Source: Gorsachius magnificus
Lineage: Eukaryota > Chordata > Aves > Pelecaniformes > Ardeidae
Length of the DNA: 64,000 nt
Direction: 5' to 3'
Assembly: GCA_034008185.1 (NCBI GenBank)
Contig: CM067083.1
Location: forward strand, 121,108,837 to 121,172,836
Positions 48,415-61,394 of this stretch are shown in pieces (position 1 is the first letter of the stretch; each line of letters begins with the position of its first letter). The position numbers were made by a program, and so were the translations under genes. The notes under the pieces are model-generated. The model had not been told where the DNA came from. It saw only the letters and a program-made list of their open reading frames with translations, and did no database searches.

Positions 48415-49225
48415 AATTAATAATATTACAGCTATATTTCTCATATCAGATATCACCATCGTCTTATTAATATTTAGAATCTCTATAAGATTGAAAGCTC
48501 CACTGTTGCTGTGATTTCTTTTTCCCTTTTTTATACACTTAGAATTAAACTCACCTCTAGATTTTAGACTCAGATCTAGATTTAGGGTGAAAGAGGAATT
48601 TTATTTTATTAACTTTCTTCTGTGGTCTGGGAAATTATCCTCATTTTGAGCACTATTTTCTAAAAAAATTTGTCATTCCCGGAGAGGTATGGAACAAAGC
48701 CTTGGACTTCTATTTTCCAGGAGCCTGTTATTGCTCTGGGTATTTTACCACACCTCTTATATTTTCTATAAGGTGTCAAAGCATCTTTTGTGATTTGTGT
48801 TGTGTTTTTCCCTAAGGAGAGGAGGTTCTGTGGAGTTTTGGGAGATGGATTTGCGGGTCTTTTCCACGTCTGTGTTCTTACAATCCTATAAGGGACACAG
48901 TTTGCAACTGGCTGAGTTTAAAGATCACCCTGCTACACCCCTCAGCAAGGGATCATGCCAAACGTGGAGCAAACACCATGACAAATGACAAAGAACCCAA
49001 CCCCATCACTATGTCCATTCTCGGCTGACAGGAGAGGAGCTGGGCCAGGAGTGTTGAAGGGAGGGAGAGAGTCAGGCCAAGGCCAGAAATGGGGCACCAT
49101 CAGAGCTCATTAACGTCACAGCGACTATGAGAAGCAATACGTTATTTAGACAAGCCCTGGGGCTATCCTAATTGACAGCGTTGAGCTCAAAGCCACCTTT
49201 ACTCCCTGTCCAGTGGTGTTCAGCA
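48415..49225. other. Unique non-coding DNA
   Basis: No gene or transposon recognised. Confidence 0.5.
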
Positions 49226-49227
49226 TC

Positions 49228-49385
49228 ATTATAAAACTTATCTCTCTTGATACACCCCTGTGAGGAAGGAACTGGCTACCCCATTTTAAAAACAGGTATA
49301 GAAATAGCAAACCATTTGACTTATGACACACAGAACATCTATAACCAAGCCAGCAACTGAATCCAGATCAACTGGGTTTTAGACT
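49228..49385 (-). repeat. Ancient MIR/CORE-SINE relic
   Basis: Read on the plus strand the whole order of reversed MIR is visible: CACCCCTGTGAGGAAGGAAC, TACCCCATTTTAAAAACAGG, a GACTTATGACACACAGA core, AGCCAGCAACTGAATCCAGA and CAACTGGGTTTTAGAC. It is about 155 bases long. This is the most complete old SINE relic in the window. Confidence 0.6.
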
Positions 49386-49389
49386 AGCA

Positions 49390-51450
49390 TATTTACACCC
49401 AAGACCATATTTTCCATATATTAGACATGGTTTAGAAATGTTAAGCAAATTAATATTACATAGGCTAACAACATATTAACAGAATGATAAAAAAAATTAA
49501 AAAGCAATCCTGGAGTCTTCACATTCACATTGAGCCTACTTAAATAAGTGCTTTGATGATCATCTCTGAACATAAAAAGATTTCAGCTTGCATCCTAAAC
49601 ATAGACATGCAAAATCTACCCTCCTTTCACTCTTTCTTGCTTAACGTTAGTAGGTTCTGTTTCTTAAACAGAAATTACTGATTTCATATTCAGACTAAGT
49701 TGTCTTCTTTCTAGAGATGTCCCAGATTTCAGATGGAGTGATCAAGAAAAATGAAAAAGTTAAAAATGTTAGTCAGGAAGGAGAAAAAGACTCTTACAAC
49801 CTTGCAAAAAAGCCACAGCTAGCCGATGTGCAGGATACACACCACTCATTTCCCCTTTAAATGGGATCTAAACCACTGCCAAAGACAAAATTAAAAATAA
49901 TAAAACAGTTCATTGTTGCATTCTGGTTTTCATAGTTTATTTTTAAGCAGACACTGCTATACCTCAGAGAGTTTTTTATCTAAAAGAAAAAGCCAAATCT
50001 AATCTAGTCTTTTTCCATCAGTAGCTCACAACATGCTTATTAAATGCTGATCCAGCTGAAAAGGACAGCTTAGTAAGAGAAAATCTGTGTTTGTGTATAT
50101 TAAAAGTGAAAGAAAGCAAAATCCTAACCTAAAAACATTCTTTCAAATATGGCAGTCAATAAGTCAGGAAAAATCAAAACAAAGACACTTCAAAAGTTTA
50201 AGGTGATGTAAAGCCAAACCAGTTTAAGTATTTGGATGAATTTTAAAAGCTGAATGGTGAAGGCCATCAATGTTAAAAATCAAAGCATGCAAAGAAAAAG
50301 AATAATTAAGATCTGAAAGTTCTTTTTGGGTTTTCTTAAGATTAAAGAAGCAAAGCTACTTTAAATACAGGTAAAAATATTTGGCAATCTATAAAGGAGA
50401 TCACAGTGATATTACATCTAATGAAGTAGGTACAGACAACAAAAAGTCTCTGATGGAAAACGCAGACAAAAGTCCCTTTTGATGTGAAAGCATCATGAAG
50501 TGGCACAAAGGCTGACCCTGCAAGCAAAGAGCTAAAATAAATATTTAGCCTTTTGTAAAGCAAATGTGCTGTACAAATAAAAGCATACGTGTTATTCTTG
50601 TAAGTGTTATGAAAAAGAATATAAGGAAGGTGAACTGAAGAAATAAACATAGACACAAATGATCTTATACAGACAGGTAACAGGTTGAAATATAGCATGG
50701 TCTACATAACTATATGGTGGAAAGGCAGATTAGATTGTTCTGCATGAATTTCCACCCATCTATCTATCTCTCTGTCTTATTTCATAGCTTCTATTATTCC
50801 AGATAAAGGAAACATTTGTCCAGTCTCAGAAGAACTTTTGAGTCATTGAGCTCTTTCCATCCCAGACCAAGAGAAAGCTTATATTTGTACATTAAAAATT
50901 GAGGATCTGACCAAAATATTAAGAAAACTGCTTCATTTTAATATTTTGTGTTCCAATTTTGATTTTAGTTGGGGTTTTTTTCTACATTTCAAAGCAAAGA
51001 CCTACTTCAAACAGACAAACAAACAAAAGTAGGTCTGTCTTTTATACAAGTTAGAATGGACCATCTTGACATTTCAGAAATGTCTTTCAAAACTTAAGAA
51101 CAGGAACTTAATCAAAATCAACATTTTTTTTATAAAGCAGTATTAATTTGATGACCTACAGGCACTTAAAAACTTTAACTAGAAGAAAATGTCTTTTCAA
51201 ATCTTCCAAGTATCTTATAACATCTGAGCTAAGAACGATAACCAGTATCAGTATCCCTGTTTTTCTCATGGCTTGTTGAGAAGGACCTCAGAACTGCAAT
51301 CCCACTACCTCTTTAGAGTGCTCAGTGACACTTCCTAAACAGCAACCACTTTGGGGAAATGTCTTTTTCAGGGTAACATTCATAGAACTGATAGAAAAAT
51401 GACCTAAAACTGTGAATTATTGTCACTCAAGAGGATAAAGTTTCCTTTCG
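49390..51450. other. Unique AT-rich non-coding DNA
   Basis: No gene or transposon recognised; A-rich on the plus strand for long stretches. The 118-codon minus frame at 50698-50342 has no domain. Confidence 0.5.
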
Positions 51451-51451
51451 G

Positions 51452-51490
51452 CCAGTATCTCACTGGTGAGGTCACACACCAGCATACTGG
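51452..51490. repeat. Two-part hairpin
   Basis: CCAGTAT (51452-51458) pairs with ATACTGG (51484-51490). Inside them CTGGTG pairs with CACCAG, leaving a small internal bulge and an 8-base loop. Confidence 0.85.
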
Positions 51491-51750
51491 AAACCTGTTC
51501 AAATCTTTTCTCTGCCTAAAGATTCAGACCTAGCTCAAGAGCAGGACTTGATTTCAGCAATGCATGTACCAGTGGGTAAGAGATAAGTGGGAATTCTTGA
51601 CTGCGGAGCAATCAAGCACACTTCTCCCAAGGGAGAAAAAAGCGTCTTGATTTTATGATCTCTTTTTGTGCCAGGTTGAAAGAGGCCACTTACAGAGAGA
51701 ATTTAGCTCTCCTGATTTTTAGCTCAGTATCATGACCATAGTTTCACTGC

Positions 51751-51780
51751 AGGTTCAGGGACAACAAAGTCCCTGAACCT
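51751..51780. repeat. Perfect 12-bp hairpin
   Basis: AGGTTCAGGGAC (51751-51762) and GTCCCTGAACCT (51769-51780) are perfect reverse complements around the 6-base loop AACAAA. Confidence 0.93.
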
Positions 51781-51784
51781 ATAG

Positions 51785-54700
51785 AGCAGTCATTGAACCT
51801 CCCTCTGAATGTGCAGTTGTTTTTGTAGTAACAAAGTAAGCTTCATGTTATAATGATATTTTCTTTGGTTTGGTTCCTTGCCCTACCTTGACTCACAGAT
51901 AGAAAAAGTTATTGCATACAGGTAATCAGCTATAACAAATACTGAATATTCTTCCATGGGTATTAATATAGAAATGGCTCTTGGGTTATTCTTGCTCCTT
52001 GTACTAACAAGACTAAGGTAAAAAAATGGAAAATTGAGACAAAGAACGGGTTAGACAGTGCAAGATGTTAAACTTCATATTCCAACCTTGAGGAGATTAA
52101 AACTTGATCATCACCTACAACAACCCATATTGCCATTCCTTGGAGACTGGAAAATAAGGGCGCATTTTGATCTGTGTATATCACTCACTTCTGAAATAGC
52201 TGGAGTTGTGGGCTGTGTTGACAACCACAGCTATCCTGATGAACCTCTATCTTAAACACCTACAGATGGAACGAACGCCCCTTCAGAGACCCAGGGAAGA
52301 GAAAAAGCACTCTGCATTGACAGAGAGGTGGTTGTATGGAGATACAAACCTTGGTTTAAAACAACAAGCGGTGCATCAGTGCTGTGCATTAACTTTTGGG
52401 AAGGTTGGGTAACCAAAATGCCCCATCTATCCTCTGGCACAGAAGCGACCCTGTGCTCAAGAGGTGTTTGTGGTTCCACTTTCTGCTGCTCAGTGCAGCA
52501 TCTCTTTGTGAGCTTTCTAACGTTTAGTAAGAGATAACAGATTAAGCCAAGAGCAGAGATAATGAAATATAAATTAGTAGGTTTGCCAGCCTTTATCCAC
52601 AGCACTGTCAGAGTGTATTATCTGGTATACCTAGTTCAGAGCAGTCAGTTAAATTTCCCCTTATCAGAAACTGAGTGTGAAGTGTGGTAATGTTGCTAAG
52701 TGCAGAACAAAAATCTCTCTTTTTTTGCATCCCATGACTGCTCCAGGCAACATTCTTGGAAACCTCTGAGCAGGAAGGAAAAGAAGACCCTGAGATATAT
52801 ACACTGTGACAAGCCAGGAGGCTAAGCTCCACCGGTAAACCATCCTGTGAGCGGCAGTCGCCTGTGGCTGTGACATTACCACACTTTGCTCAGCTTCAGA
52901 AAGGGAAATTTAACTGACGACTGCTATGAACTGAAGCCACAGCCTAAACCAGATAATACACCCTGACAATACTGTCAGGCAAAAAAGGCTGTGTTCCCAT
53001 TGATTTCATCGCATTGGAGACATATTACCCAGGGCTGTGTATGTTTGAGGGTATATGTGAACACTGTGGGAATATCAAAGGGAAAGACACACTGATTTGG
53101 GCAGAAACAGGCCTTGCAGAGATAAATCCCCAAAGTGCACTGACTGAAATATATATTATTTGGCGAAGCAGGCATGGCAAAGATATTGATTGCAATTATA
53201 ACTTAATCCTCAATCTACATCTGATATACCCTGTTGGGTTTGTTTAAGGGAGTACAAAGCAGGGAAAATAACATTTCTTGCATCTCAAGGTTGTTTCTGA
53301 AAGACTGGAAGTCCAGTTTGTCTGCATTTCCAGCAGGATACAAACATCAATGACAGAAAAAACTCAAAAGGTTCAGAGCTTGGGTACAGCTCAGAAGGGA
53401 TCCGAGCTCCTCTTAATCTCTTGGGCCTTGGATTACAGATGCTGCATAAACAGGTTTTGTGATCATGAAAAAGGTGAATATCTAGTGTGACAGTACATAT
53501 TCTAAAAAATAAATAAGAAACATTTTGAAACAAAAATGGCTCTCATACTTTAGAACATAGGCCGACCTCTAATTATTTGGATTACAAGAAAACTTCTCTG
53601 ATGCTGAAAAGTTGGTACTCACTTCCCACATCTTCACTGACCTTTATTAGCCTCTACCTAGCACTTGCAAGCTAAGGACCTCAATGTCTGTAGTAAAATG
53701 TTACTTCTTAAATTTGTATTACTTCTTTGATGTCCACACTTCCTTTAGTTTAACAAATATAAGAAAATTTCTCATGATGCCTTGATCTGACCAGATATTT
53801 GGAGTGTAAGTGGGAAAAGAAATTTCAAAATGTGTGGTTGAGAATCTCAAAAATATCAAGGGTTACAGATGATCAAGGCTTACCATTTCATGATGTCTTG
53901 ATCTACAGGTCTGTTGGACTGCTGGTGTCAAATTTTGCTTGAGGACGTAGCTGGGAACTTCTGGGTGGCAGGATATGAAGCTTTCTCTGTTTATAGTGAT
54001 CAGCACATTCAGTTCCCATCCTCCTGCAACTACACATATTGCGAAATTGGAAGGAGCTTGTCATGAACAGCTGAGTTGCTCCTAAGACTATCAGAAGGTG
54101 ATCAAGTCTCATTGCTTTTAATTTGTGCCTAGGTTAGGTATGGTAGGGTATCCTTCGAAAAAAAGGGAGGGGGGAAAGTCATTGCTCAAACAAATTATTA
54201 TTTATTGTACCTTTTATAATGGGAGTGTTTATCAAAAATATAAAGCAGGAAATAACAGACCCCTGACTTCATGTAAAAGATGTATTTGGAATATTTGCAA
54301 TTAACTCACTCTTCATTTCACTGGTGTGTTATCTACCTGCATACTCTGTCTTTTCTCATTCTTAAGAATTCAACATCTTCAGCCCCAGCACTCTGCAAAA
54401 ACCATAAATTAGGATCATAGATGAAGTGATGTTTCATTTGAAATGTTTCATGCCAGTTTGCAGCTTCCAAATTAGCATGAAACAGCACCAGAGGAAACAG
54501 AGGGATTCTCCTGCATGGTACAAAGAGCTATGTGAACTTTTGAAATGCCTGAGATCTCATTACTGACAACATTTTGACCTTAGAGTTTTCATGTGCTGAC
54601 CTGCAGGCTGCCTTTGGAAGTAGAAATGCAGATTCCCCATTCAGTGTGACTACATGGGCTTATCAAGCCAGATGATTTTTTCAGATGCAAAGCAACAGTA

Positions 54701-56770
54701 TGTGGCTTCCAAAACTGGGGAAAAGTAATTAAAATGGTAGATATGAAAGTAGGATGAATAAGTGATCAGCCAAGAAAAAGGCAGACAGAATGCAGTCCTT
54801 TCTGGGTGCTTTTGGTAAGCTTTTATGTTTTGTTGCTAATCCTGTTGAATCCCATCCAGAGATCTGGGATTAAAAGCTCTACGGAGGCTTAAGGTACCAA
54901 ACAGAAAGCAGGGAAAGAGCAAGAGCTACTCGTCTTCTGAAGCTACCTCTTGTTACTCCTGTGACCCAGTTTTATTGGGAATACTACTCAGCAGCAAAAA
55001 GAAAAAAAATATCTGAGTTAAGGTAATAAATCAAATACTAAGGAAAAATGTTCTGTTTAGTTGGAAAAGCAACCAAGTATAACATTCTGGTCCCACTGAA
55101 GCCAAAAAGAGAGTCACTGCTAATGCCAACAGAGACAGATGTTCACCACAACAAAAAATCTTTTTAAAATTTGACTCAATATTTTAAGATAAACTTTAAG
55201 TCAAAATTTGGGGAATACTACATTCTCACTGTTTGGGTCCCAGGAAAGACTAAGTAGTTTGGAAATGTTCCTTTCAAAAGAGAGTCTGGAGACAAATCTC
55301 TGTGTGTCCCACTGTTCAAGGGATGGCAGGTTGCATCAGTTAAAATTCTGTCCATTTGGTCACATTTTTCACCCAATCTCTCTCCATTCAGTTGAAATGT
55401 CATGGAACAAGTTTGGGAGTTCTGTAGGGCTTGAGCAAGTGTAGAAACTCTCGGGAAAAGGGAACAGCAAAGATCTTTCTTTGCAGAGCAAGGAAGGAGC
55501 CAGTGCCAGCACAGCAACAAGTCCGTTTGGAACTTGTAATTCAAGACAGATTTTTAGCTTCTTTGCACTATGCATAAGACTTGTGAGTTCAACACTTATC
55601 ACCCATCCCCTTGTTCCTTCATAGGGCTGCTGTATTCCGTTGCAACAAAACAATGCTGCAAGCGATTTCTTCTCCCAGTGTCATTTTCATTCCAGTTTGC
55701 TCCACACTGGAAATTAGCTGGATGGTGTTGTTTAAACTGTTTTTAAAATACATAGTGTAAAAACCTCACCTCCAGACTCCGCAAGACTTCCCTAACCGAC
55801 TATGACTAAATGGAAAATTCTGCCGCTCTGATTAAACTTATATGTAGAGGTGAATAAAATATAAAAGAGGTCTTGAGCATCATCTTTTATTTAGTGTCTT
55901 GTCCGATAAGTATGATCATACTTTTAAGGATCACAGTATATTTTTAGACACCTTGTAAAGCACTCAAGCTTTTGCTTAGAGTACTAAGAGTGTATGGTTT
56001 AATAAGCCAGTTGACAGAACATTAGTGACATGAAAGCAATGGAAAAAACTGTTTGCTTGCTCTTCCTTTCATCTGACTTTAAAATACAGTGCAATCAACA
56101 GGATTAGAAGAGAAAACACACATATGCATGCAAACCAAGTGCACATGATGAAGACTATGTGGTGAACTGTTTGAAATGTTTATTTTCAGGAAACCAAGGT
56201 ATTCTTCTCCTAAATGCACATAAGATTTTATGCAAGCCCACTGTTTCAATCTACTTCTATGTTGCAGTTTATCATGGGATTTCTTGGAGATATCAGATTG
56301 ATGTAGACAGTAAAAGTACACGATGCTTCTCCTCCTTTCTGCTATTAACCCCCAGTTTGTCAGGGTTGCTCTCAAAGACAAGAGAGAATATTCAAGTTTC
56401 TATGTCTAATGTCAGGCTACAACCCCAGGAGAGATGGTAGGTGGTTATATGCATCAGGTCACATCTGACATAGACACCATACATGGGACACATCTCACCC
56501 AACTTAAAATGTCTGCAGAGCTGGTCTCCTACAGTGCCCAGCAAAGGCAACGTAGAGGAAAGGGCACTTTTAGAGAGTAATTCATCTGACCTCTCCAAGA
56601 TATTTATTTGGAATGAGCTGCACTGATTCCTAAAAGTGCTTTTTTTTCTTCCATTTTTCTCTTTTTCATTTCTTTCTACAAGGAGTTTAGAGCATGTGGT
56701 TATAGGTAATTGCATTGTACATGATGAACGCTAAATTATATACATTTAGTTGCATTTCTACATATGCTAC
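51785..56770. other. Unique AT-rich non-coding DNA
   Basis: No gene or young transposon recognised. Paired frames on opposite strands near 52206-52605, 53014-53533 and 55208-55653 are short and domain-free. The stretch about 54400-54500 could be conserved by its look, untested. Confidence 0.5.
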
Positions 56771-56773
56771 TCT

Positions 56774-57234
56774 TGAATCACAGAATCACAGAATCCCAGA
56801 ATAGCAAGGGTTGAAAGGGACCTCGGGACATCATCCAATCCAACCCCCCTGCTAAAGCAGACTCACCCAGAGCAGGGGGCACAGGACATCGTCCAGGCAG
56901 GCTTTGAATATCTCCAGAGAAGGAGAATTCACAGCCCCCCTGGGCAGCCTGTTCCAGCACTCTGTCATCCTCAAAGTCAAGAAGTTCTTCCTCATATTCA
57001 ACTGGAACCTTGTCTGCTTCAGTTTGTACCCATTGCCCCTTGTCCTGTCACTGGGCATCACTGAGAAGAGTCTGGCTCCGTCCTCATGGCATCCACACTT
57101 AAGATATTTTTAAGTATTTATAAGATCCACTCTCAGTCTTCTCTTCTTCAGGCTGAACAAGCCCAGATCTCTGAGCTTTTCCACATAGAAGAGATGCTCC
57201 AGACCCCTCATCATCTTTGTAGCCCTCCTCTGGA
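56774..57234 (-). mobile_element. CR1 LINE fragment, a distinct subfamily
   Basis: The minus-strand copy starts GAATCACAGAATCACAGAAT. Its tail block GGGTTGAAAGGGACCTCGGG and the 3' UTR with CCTGCTAAAGCAGACTCACC differ from the other copies. The complement of the ORF2 end follows: the minus frame 57061-56852 keeps [24 protein letters not shown] and [20 protein letters not shown]. It is 5'-truncated near 57234. Confidence 0.94.
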
Positions 57235-58578
57235 AGAAGCACCAGAAGCATTTTGAAGCGTCAGAACTTTTCACATAACTGTGAGAAAGATACTTTCTTG
57301 GTTGGACTTTTCACTCATCAGAAAAGGTCTCATAATACAAAGAGATCTCCAAAATTATTGCAAGAATCACAATTGGCAAGCCCCAAACCACACCTCAGTG
57401 TAGAGAGCTTGAAATATCATCCATGTTGCACATTACCACCTCTTACTGGCTCTCTATAGTGATTCATTGAAGAGGAAGATTTGCTCTCAGAACACCAGTG
57501 GGAATATGGATTTAGCAAAAAGATTACGTGTTAGTTAATATTGTTAGTCACTTCAGCAATAATCTAGTTGTGCAAAACCTTCCAGAGGTTTCAATTTTGT
57601 ACCCTTTGGTTCTGCAAAAGATGGGGAAAGCAATTTTCTCTCTTACATCATCAGGATTCATATCTTATTGTTTGCTAAGAAGTTATAACACAGGAATGAT
57701 ACATGAACATCCCTATAAATACCTAAATTCCAGATGGCCCTGGTTCCAGGTATCAACCATTTAGGTTATTCCTCCCAACAGCAGTACTTTTACCATTATT
57801 TGACTTCACCTTGTACTGTTAAAAATTGACTTAATTCGTTATAATTTGAGTTACTTATAAAACACTATCTGATCATTAGCACATGATTATAAGGGCTTCA
57901 TCTGCAGGTCTTGAGGCCTGTTGTTAATGGGAAAAAATATCTTTGAAAAGAGATCCTTTCCTGTTTACACATTGTGTATCATCTCTGCTTTTCCAATATT
58001 TTGTGCAAAGTGGTAGAACAGCAGGATTTCCTACTGTATGAGCACTGGTAAGCCAAGTGCTCATATCTATGTTATTTTCCATATAAAACACTTAGAATAC
58101 ACTAAGCTGCAAATGTAAAGCCAAAGCTGAACAGTGAATTCTCCTTAAGGCCTGATTTTCCAGGCAGTTTTTTGCCTATGTAGATGTTTCAGCATTAATT
58201 TTGATCATATTCTCTTTCACACCCTCTATCTAAGGTACTAAAAAGGGAATTCACAGGAATTCGTAAGGTGCCATAAGCAATGTTCTCAGAAGTGTAAAAG
58301 AAATGAATACGATAATAGCTTTCAAACTAAGTTCTCCTCAATGTGTTTCGTTCACTGGGTGTTAAAGAACATTTAGTAACAGTTTAAACGAGTCAAATGA
58401 GGATGCAATCAGAATTCATCAGGTGAGGTACTACCCAAACTGAACGTTATACCCTCTTTGTGCGTGCTGTAAAGATTTGTCTCCCCTCTTGACCTGTTAA
58501 GATGAAAGTTGGCTGGCTTCTTTAAAGCACATTTTTCAGGGACCTTTATCAGAGCACTGGAAAAGACAGGATTGATGC

Positions 58579-58626
58579 TTTTTCTTTTTTTTCCCCTCCT
58601 TTTTTTCTTTTCTTTTTTTTCTTTTT
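58579..58626 (+). repeat. T/C-rich simple tract
   Basis: Almost pure T with scattered C for nearly 50 bases. Confidence 0.88.
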
Positions 58627-58950
58627 AAGCCTACAGTTTAATATCTCAGCCCACTCTGCATAATGGAAGCTGTCAGGTTTCTGGTGGAAGTTTCTTAGCA
58701 AGGGCAGCACACTGGGCGTGTCCACTGCTGGAAGTACATTTCAGATCAGGTAAATCCTATTCTTTCTGGCATTAAGAGGTTAGTCCCATTCAGAGGTGGA
58801 TTACAGCACATTGCAGATCCTCCTAGCTCTAGGTGTGTAAGGTCAGGGTCTATAGGAAATGTCATGAGCTGGCTGCAAAGTTTACATTTGTTTCATCATT
58901 CATCCTTGATATATCAGCCCCTTATTGAAAATTCCCATAAAATTTCATTG

Positions 58951-58964
58951 AAAAAAAAAAAAAA
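58951..58964 (+). repeat. Poly(A)14 tract
   Basis: A homopolymer run followed by GAGC. Confidence 0.88.
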
Positions 58965-61317
58965 GAGCTTTTTTCAGAATTCTTTAAGTGCTTCAGATTG
59001 AACGATCAATTTTCTTTCCTCCATAGGATTTCATATAATCTTCCACAGGAGGTTTTTCTCTGTGCTGATGCATAAGTTTTCAGAGTGACTTCTATTAAAT
59101 TCCTGGATGGAACATTTCCAGGTGTGGATTTTTTTTTATTTCACCCCTACTTAATGCCTTAAAACTGTTGTGGACAGAAACAGCTGGTGTCTGGACCATC
59201 TTACAAAGATGTAGGTATCTCAAGAGCCTATTAATTTAAGATTAGAGCCATTATTGTATTGTAACATCATATTATCAGTAAGTACCTCCTTTCAATAATG
59301 GCTAACATGACAGATTTACTGATTAGCACAATTTACTTGAATATGTTGCACAAACTTATTTTATAAACATTTATTTGACTATGTTGCCCACAAACAGGGC
59401 ATGAAAGGAGAGAGAAGGATGGTAAAATGTGGGGTAAGTAACTGGAATTTCTAAGTAGAATGAATGGGTGATGTTGCAGTCCTCATTTCTTGTTTTTCTT
59501 TTCCCCAACATATGGAGGCATCACCTCTTCAAGTCAGGTGCTGAAAGTTTCACCTAGCACACAGGGCACTCCTTGGCTGGAGAGAACCATATGAGATAAC
59601 CTGTTCCCTGCTGTGACATCAAGCATGGTGTATTGGGCAACTACAGTATGCCACAATATGTGAGAGCATAAATTGATCAAATTTAATCTTAAAAGCTCAG
59701 CATCTAAAGTAGAAAGGATTTTTATGTATTTTATTGCAAATTTCAATCAGAGCAGGAGGAAGAGTTGATGGTAGAGTCCTCTCTGTGATCTTTCCCACTC
59801 ACTTATGTTGCCAGGTACTTTGTTTTTACATAATGTTCTGGGACCATGACTCTTTAGCTACCTCTATTTAAAGTAAACTGAATAGCTGAAAGGGCTTCTC
59901 TGATTTTAAGATCACCTGGCACAGTATGGCCCCATTCATGTAATGAAATTCTCTTGCTTCCCCATAAAGGTTGGCCACAGACAAACAGTCTATTGAGAAG
60001 GGTCCATGAACCATACTAGCTCTGTGAAAGGAAATGTCACAGCATGGCTTTCTATGTGTCATAGATACGGTCATGTATGCATCCAAAACAGGGAGAATAC
60101 CAAGGGGATTTCTAGGGGGATGAAGGTGAATGAGGTAAAAGTCCAAACCAGGAGCCAGATCTAGTATATTAGCTTTGCTCAACTTCCACCTCTCGTTGTT
60201 GTCGGCTTTCAGATTTAAGCAGTCTTTTCCCACAAGCTTAAATATAAGGAACTCTTCACCTCGATAGCCTTAATTGCTGAGCTTAACATTTTGGCTGTGA
60301 GGTTTCCTAAGATGTACTGTGGATGTCAGTCCAAGATTTAGAAAGAACCACCTAACCATGTTACTAAACTATGAGCAAAACCGACCATATTTTTGCTCTT
60401 CTGAGTTTCAGAGCCACCCAGCTAAGCAAATTTCAACTAAATTTGGAGCCACCACCGAAGCATTTAATCTTCACTTAGGAAGGACAAATCAAAGAAGCCT
60501 TAAAGACTTTCCCTGAGTTGTACTTATGAATGACAGGGAACACATATGACCATAAACCAAACATCTGCATGTTGTCTGAGTCTGAAAACAACACAAACAC
60601 CTTTGAACCTGTTACAGTTAGTGGAAGGATACAGATGGATAAATACTAAGGCGCATCTTGGTAATCTTATAGGTCTTCAGGCTTTATGTGTTCCCTTTGC
60701 AACCTATTAGTATTCTGTCTACTAATATTAAATAAGCTCCTTTAAGGAATTTTCCCTAGATTCATTTGAATCAGGAACTCCAAGATTTGAAATAGATAGT
60801 CCTTCATTTCAGTTACAATATAGTATTTCTACCAAAAACTCAGTTTGAGAAAACTTGTACATCTATGCCTACGCTGCAGCTAGGCTGGGCACTCTGGTGA
60901 ACAAGTTGAAGTTGTCAACCAAGGACAAAATACTCTTAATCTGGCAGAGGGGAAAAAAAAACAGACCATAGAACTACTCAGCTCTTGGGCAAATACTGAC
61001 AATTTTGCATACGATTTTAATCACAGACACCTTTTAATGTCCACAGGAATTTTCCTCTTGGGGAAAAATACGGGACATATCTGGTCTTACACTGTGAACA
61101 ATTCTGTTGAACTCAAGTGAGAATGAACCATGTGTTTTGGTAAATTAGAAATGTAGTGGTTTGAAACATATCACTGTGCTTTAAAATTCCTATTTTAATC
61201 ATGATTTAACAATGCAAAGAAAACTCCTTAATTCATCCATTATTTTGAATGGTCTTCTCCAATTACTCTTATTTTCCAAAGAAAAGAATTCTGATTTTAT
61301 TGGTTACGCTTAGCTAC

Positions 61318-61390
61318 TAGAACACAGAATTTAAGGCCATTTAGTCCTTGGTACTTTCTGGTAACCCAGGCAATACACTAGAATGTTATC
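61318..61390 (-). mobile_element. Possible ancient CR1/L3-like LINE tail
   Basis: CAGAATTTAAGGCCATTTAG then TCCTTGGTACTTTCTGGTAA and CCCAGGCAATACACTAGAAT recall the tail of old sauropsid LINEs (GAATTTAAGGCC, CATCTAGTC, CCTGTATAACACAGGCC). It is strongly diverged. Confidence 0.32.
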
Positions 61391-61394
61391 CATT

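Larger units (their letters stand above)
57238..61315. other. Unique AT-rich non-coding DNA
   Basis: No gene recognised. It includes a pyrimidine-rich tract (58579-58626) and an A14 run (58951-58964). The 121-codon minus frame 60233-59868 has no recognisable domain. Confidence 0.5.
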
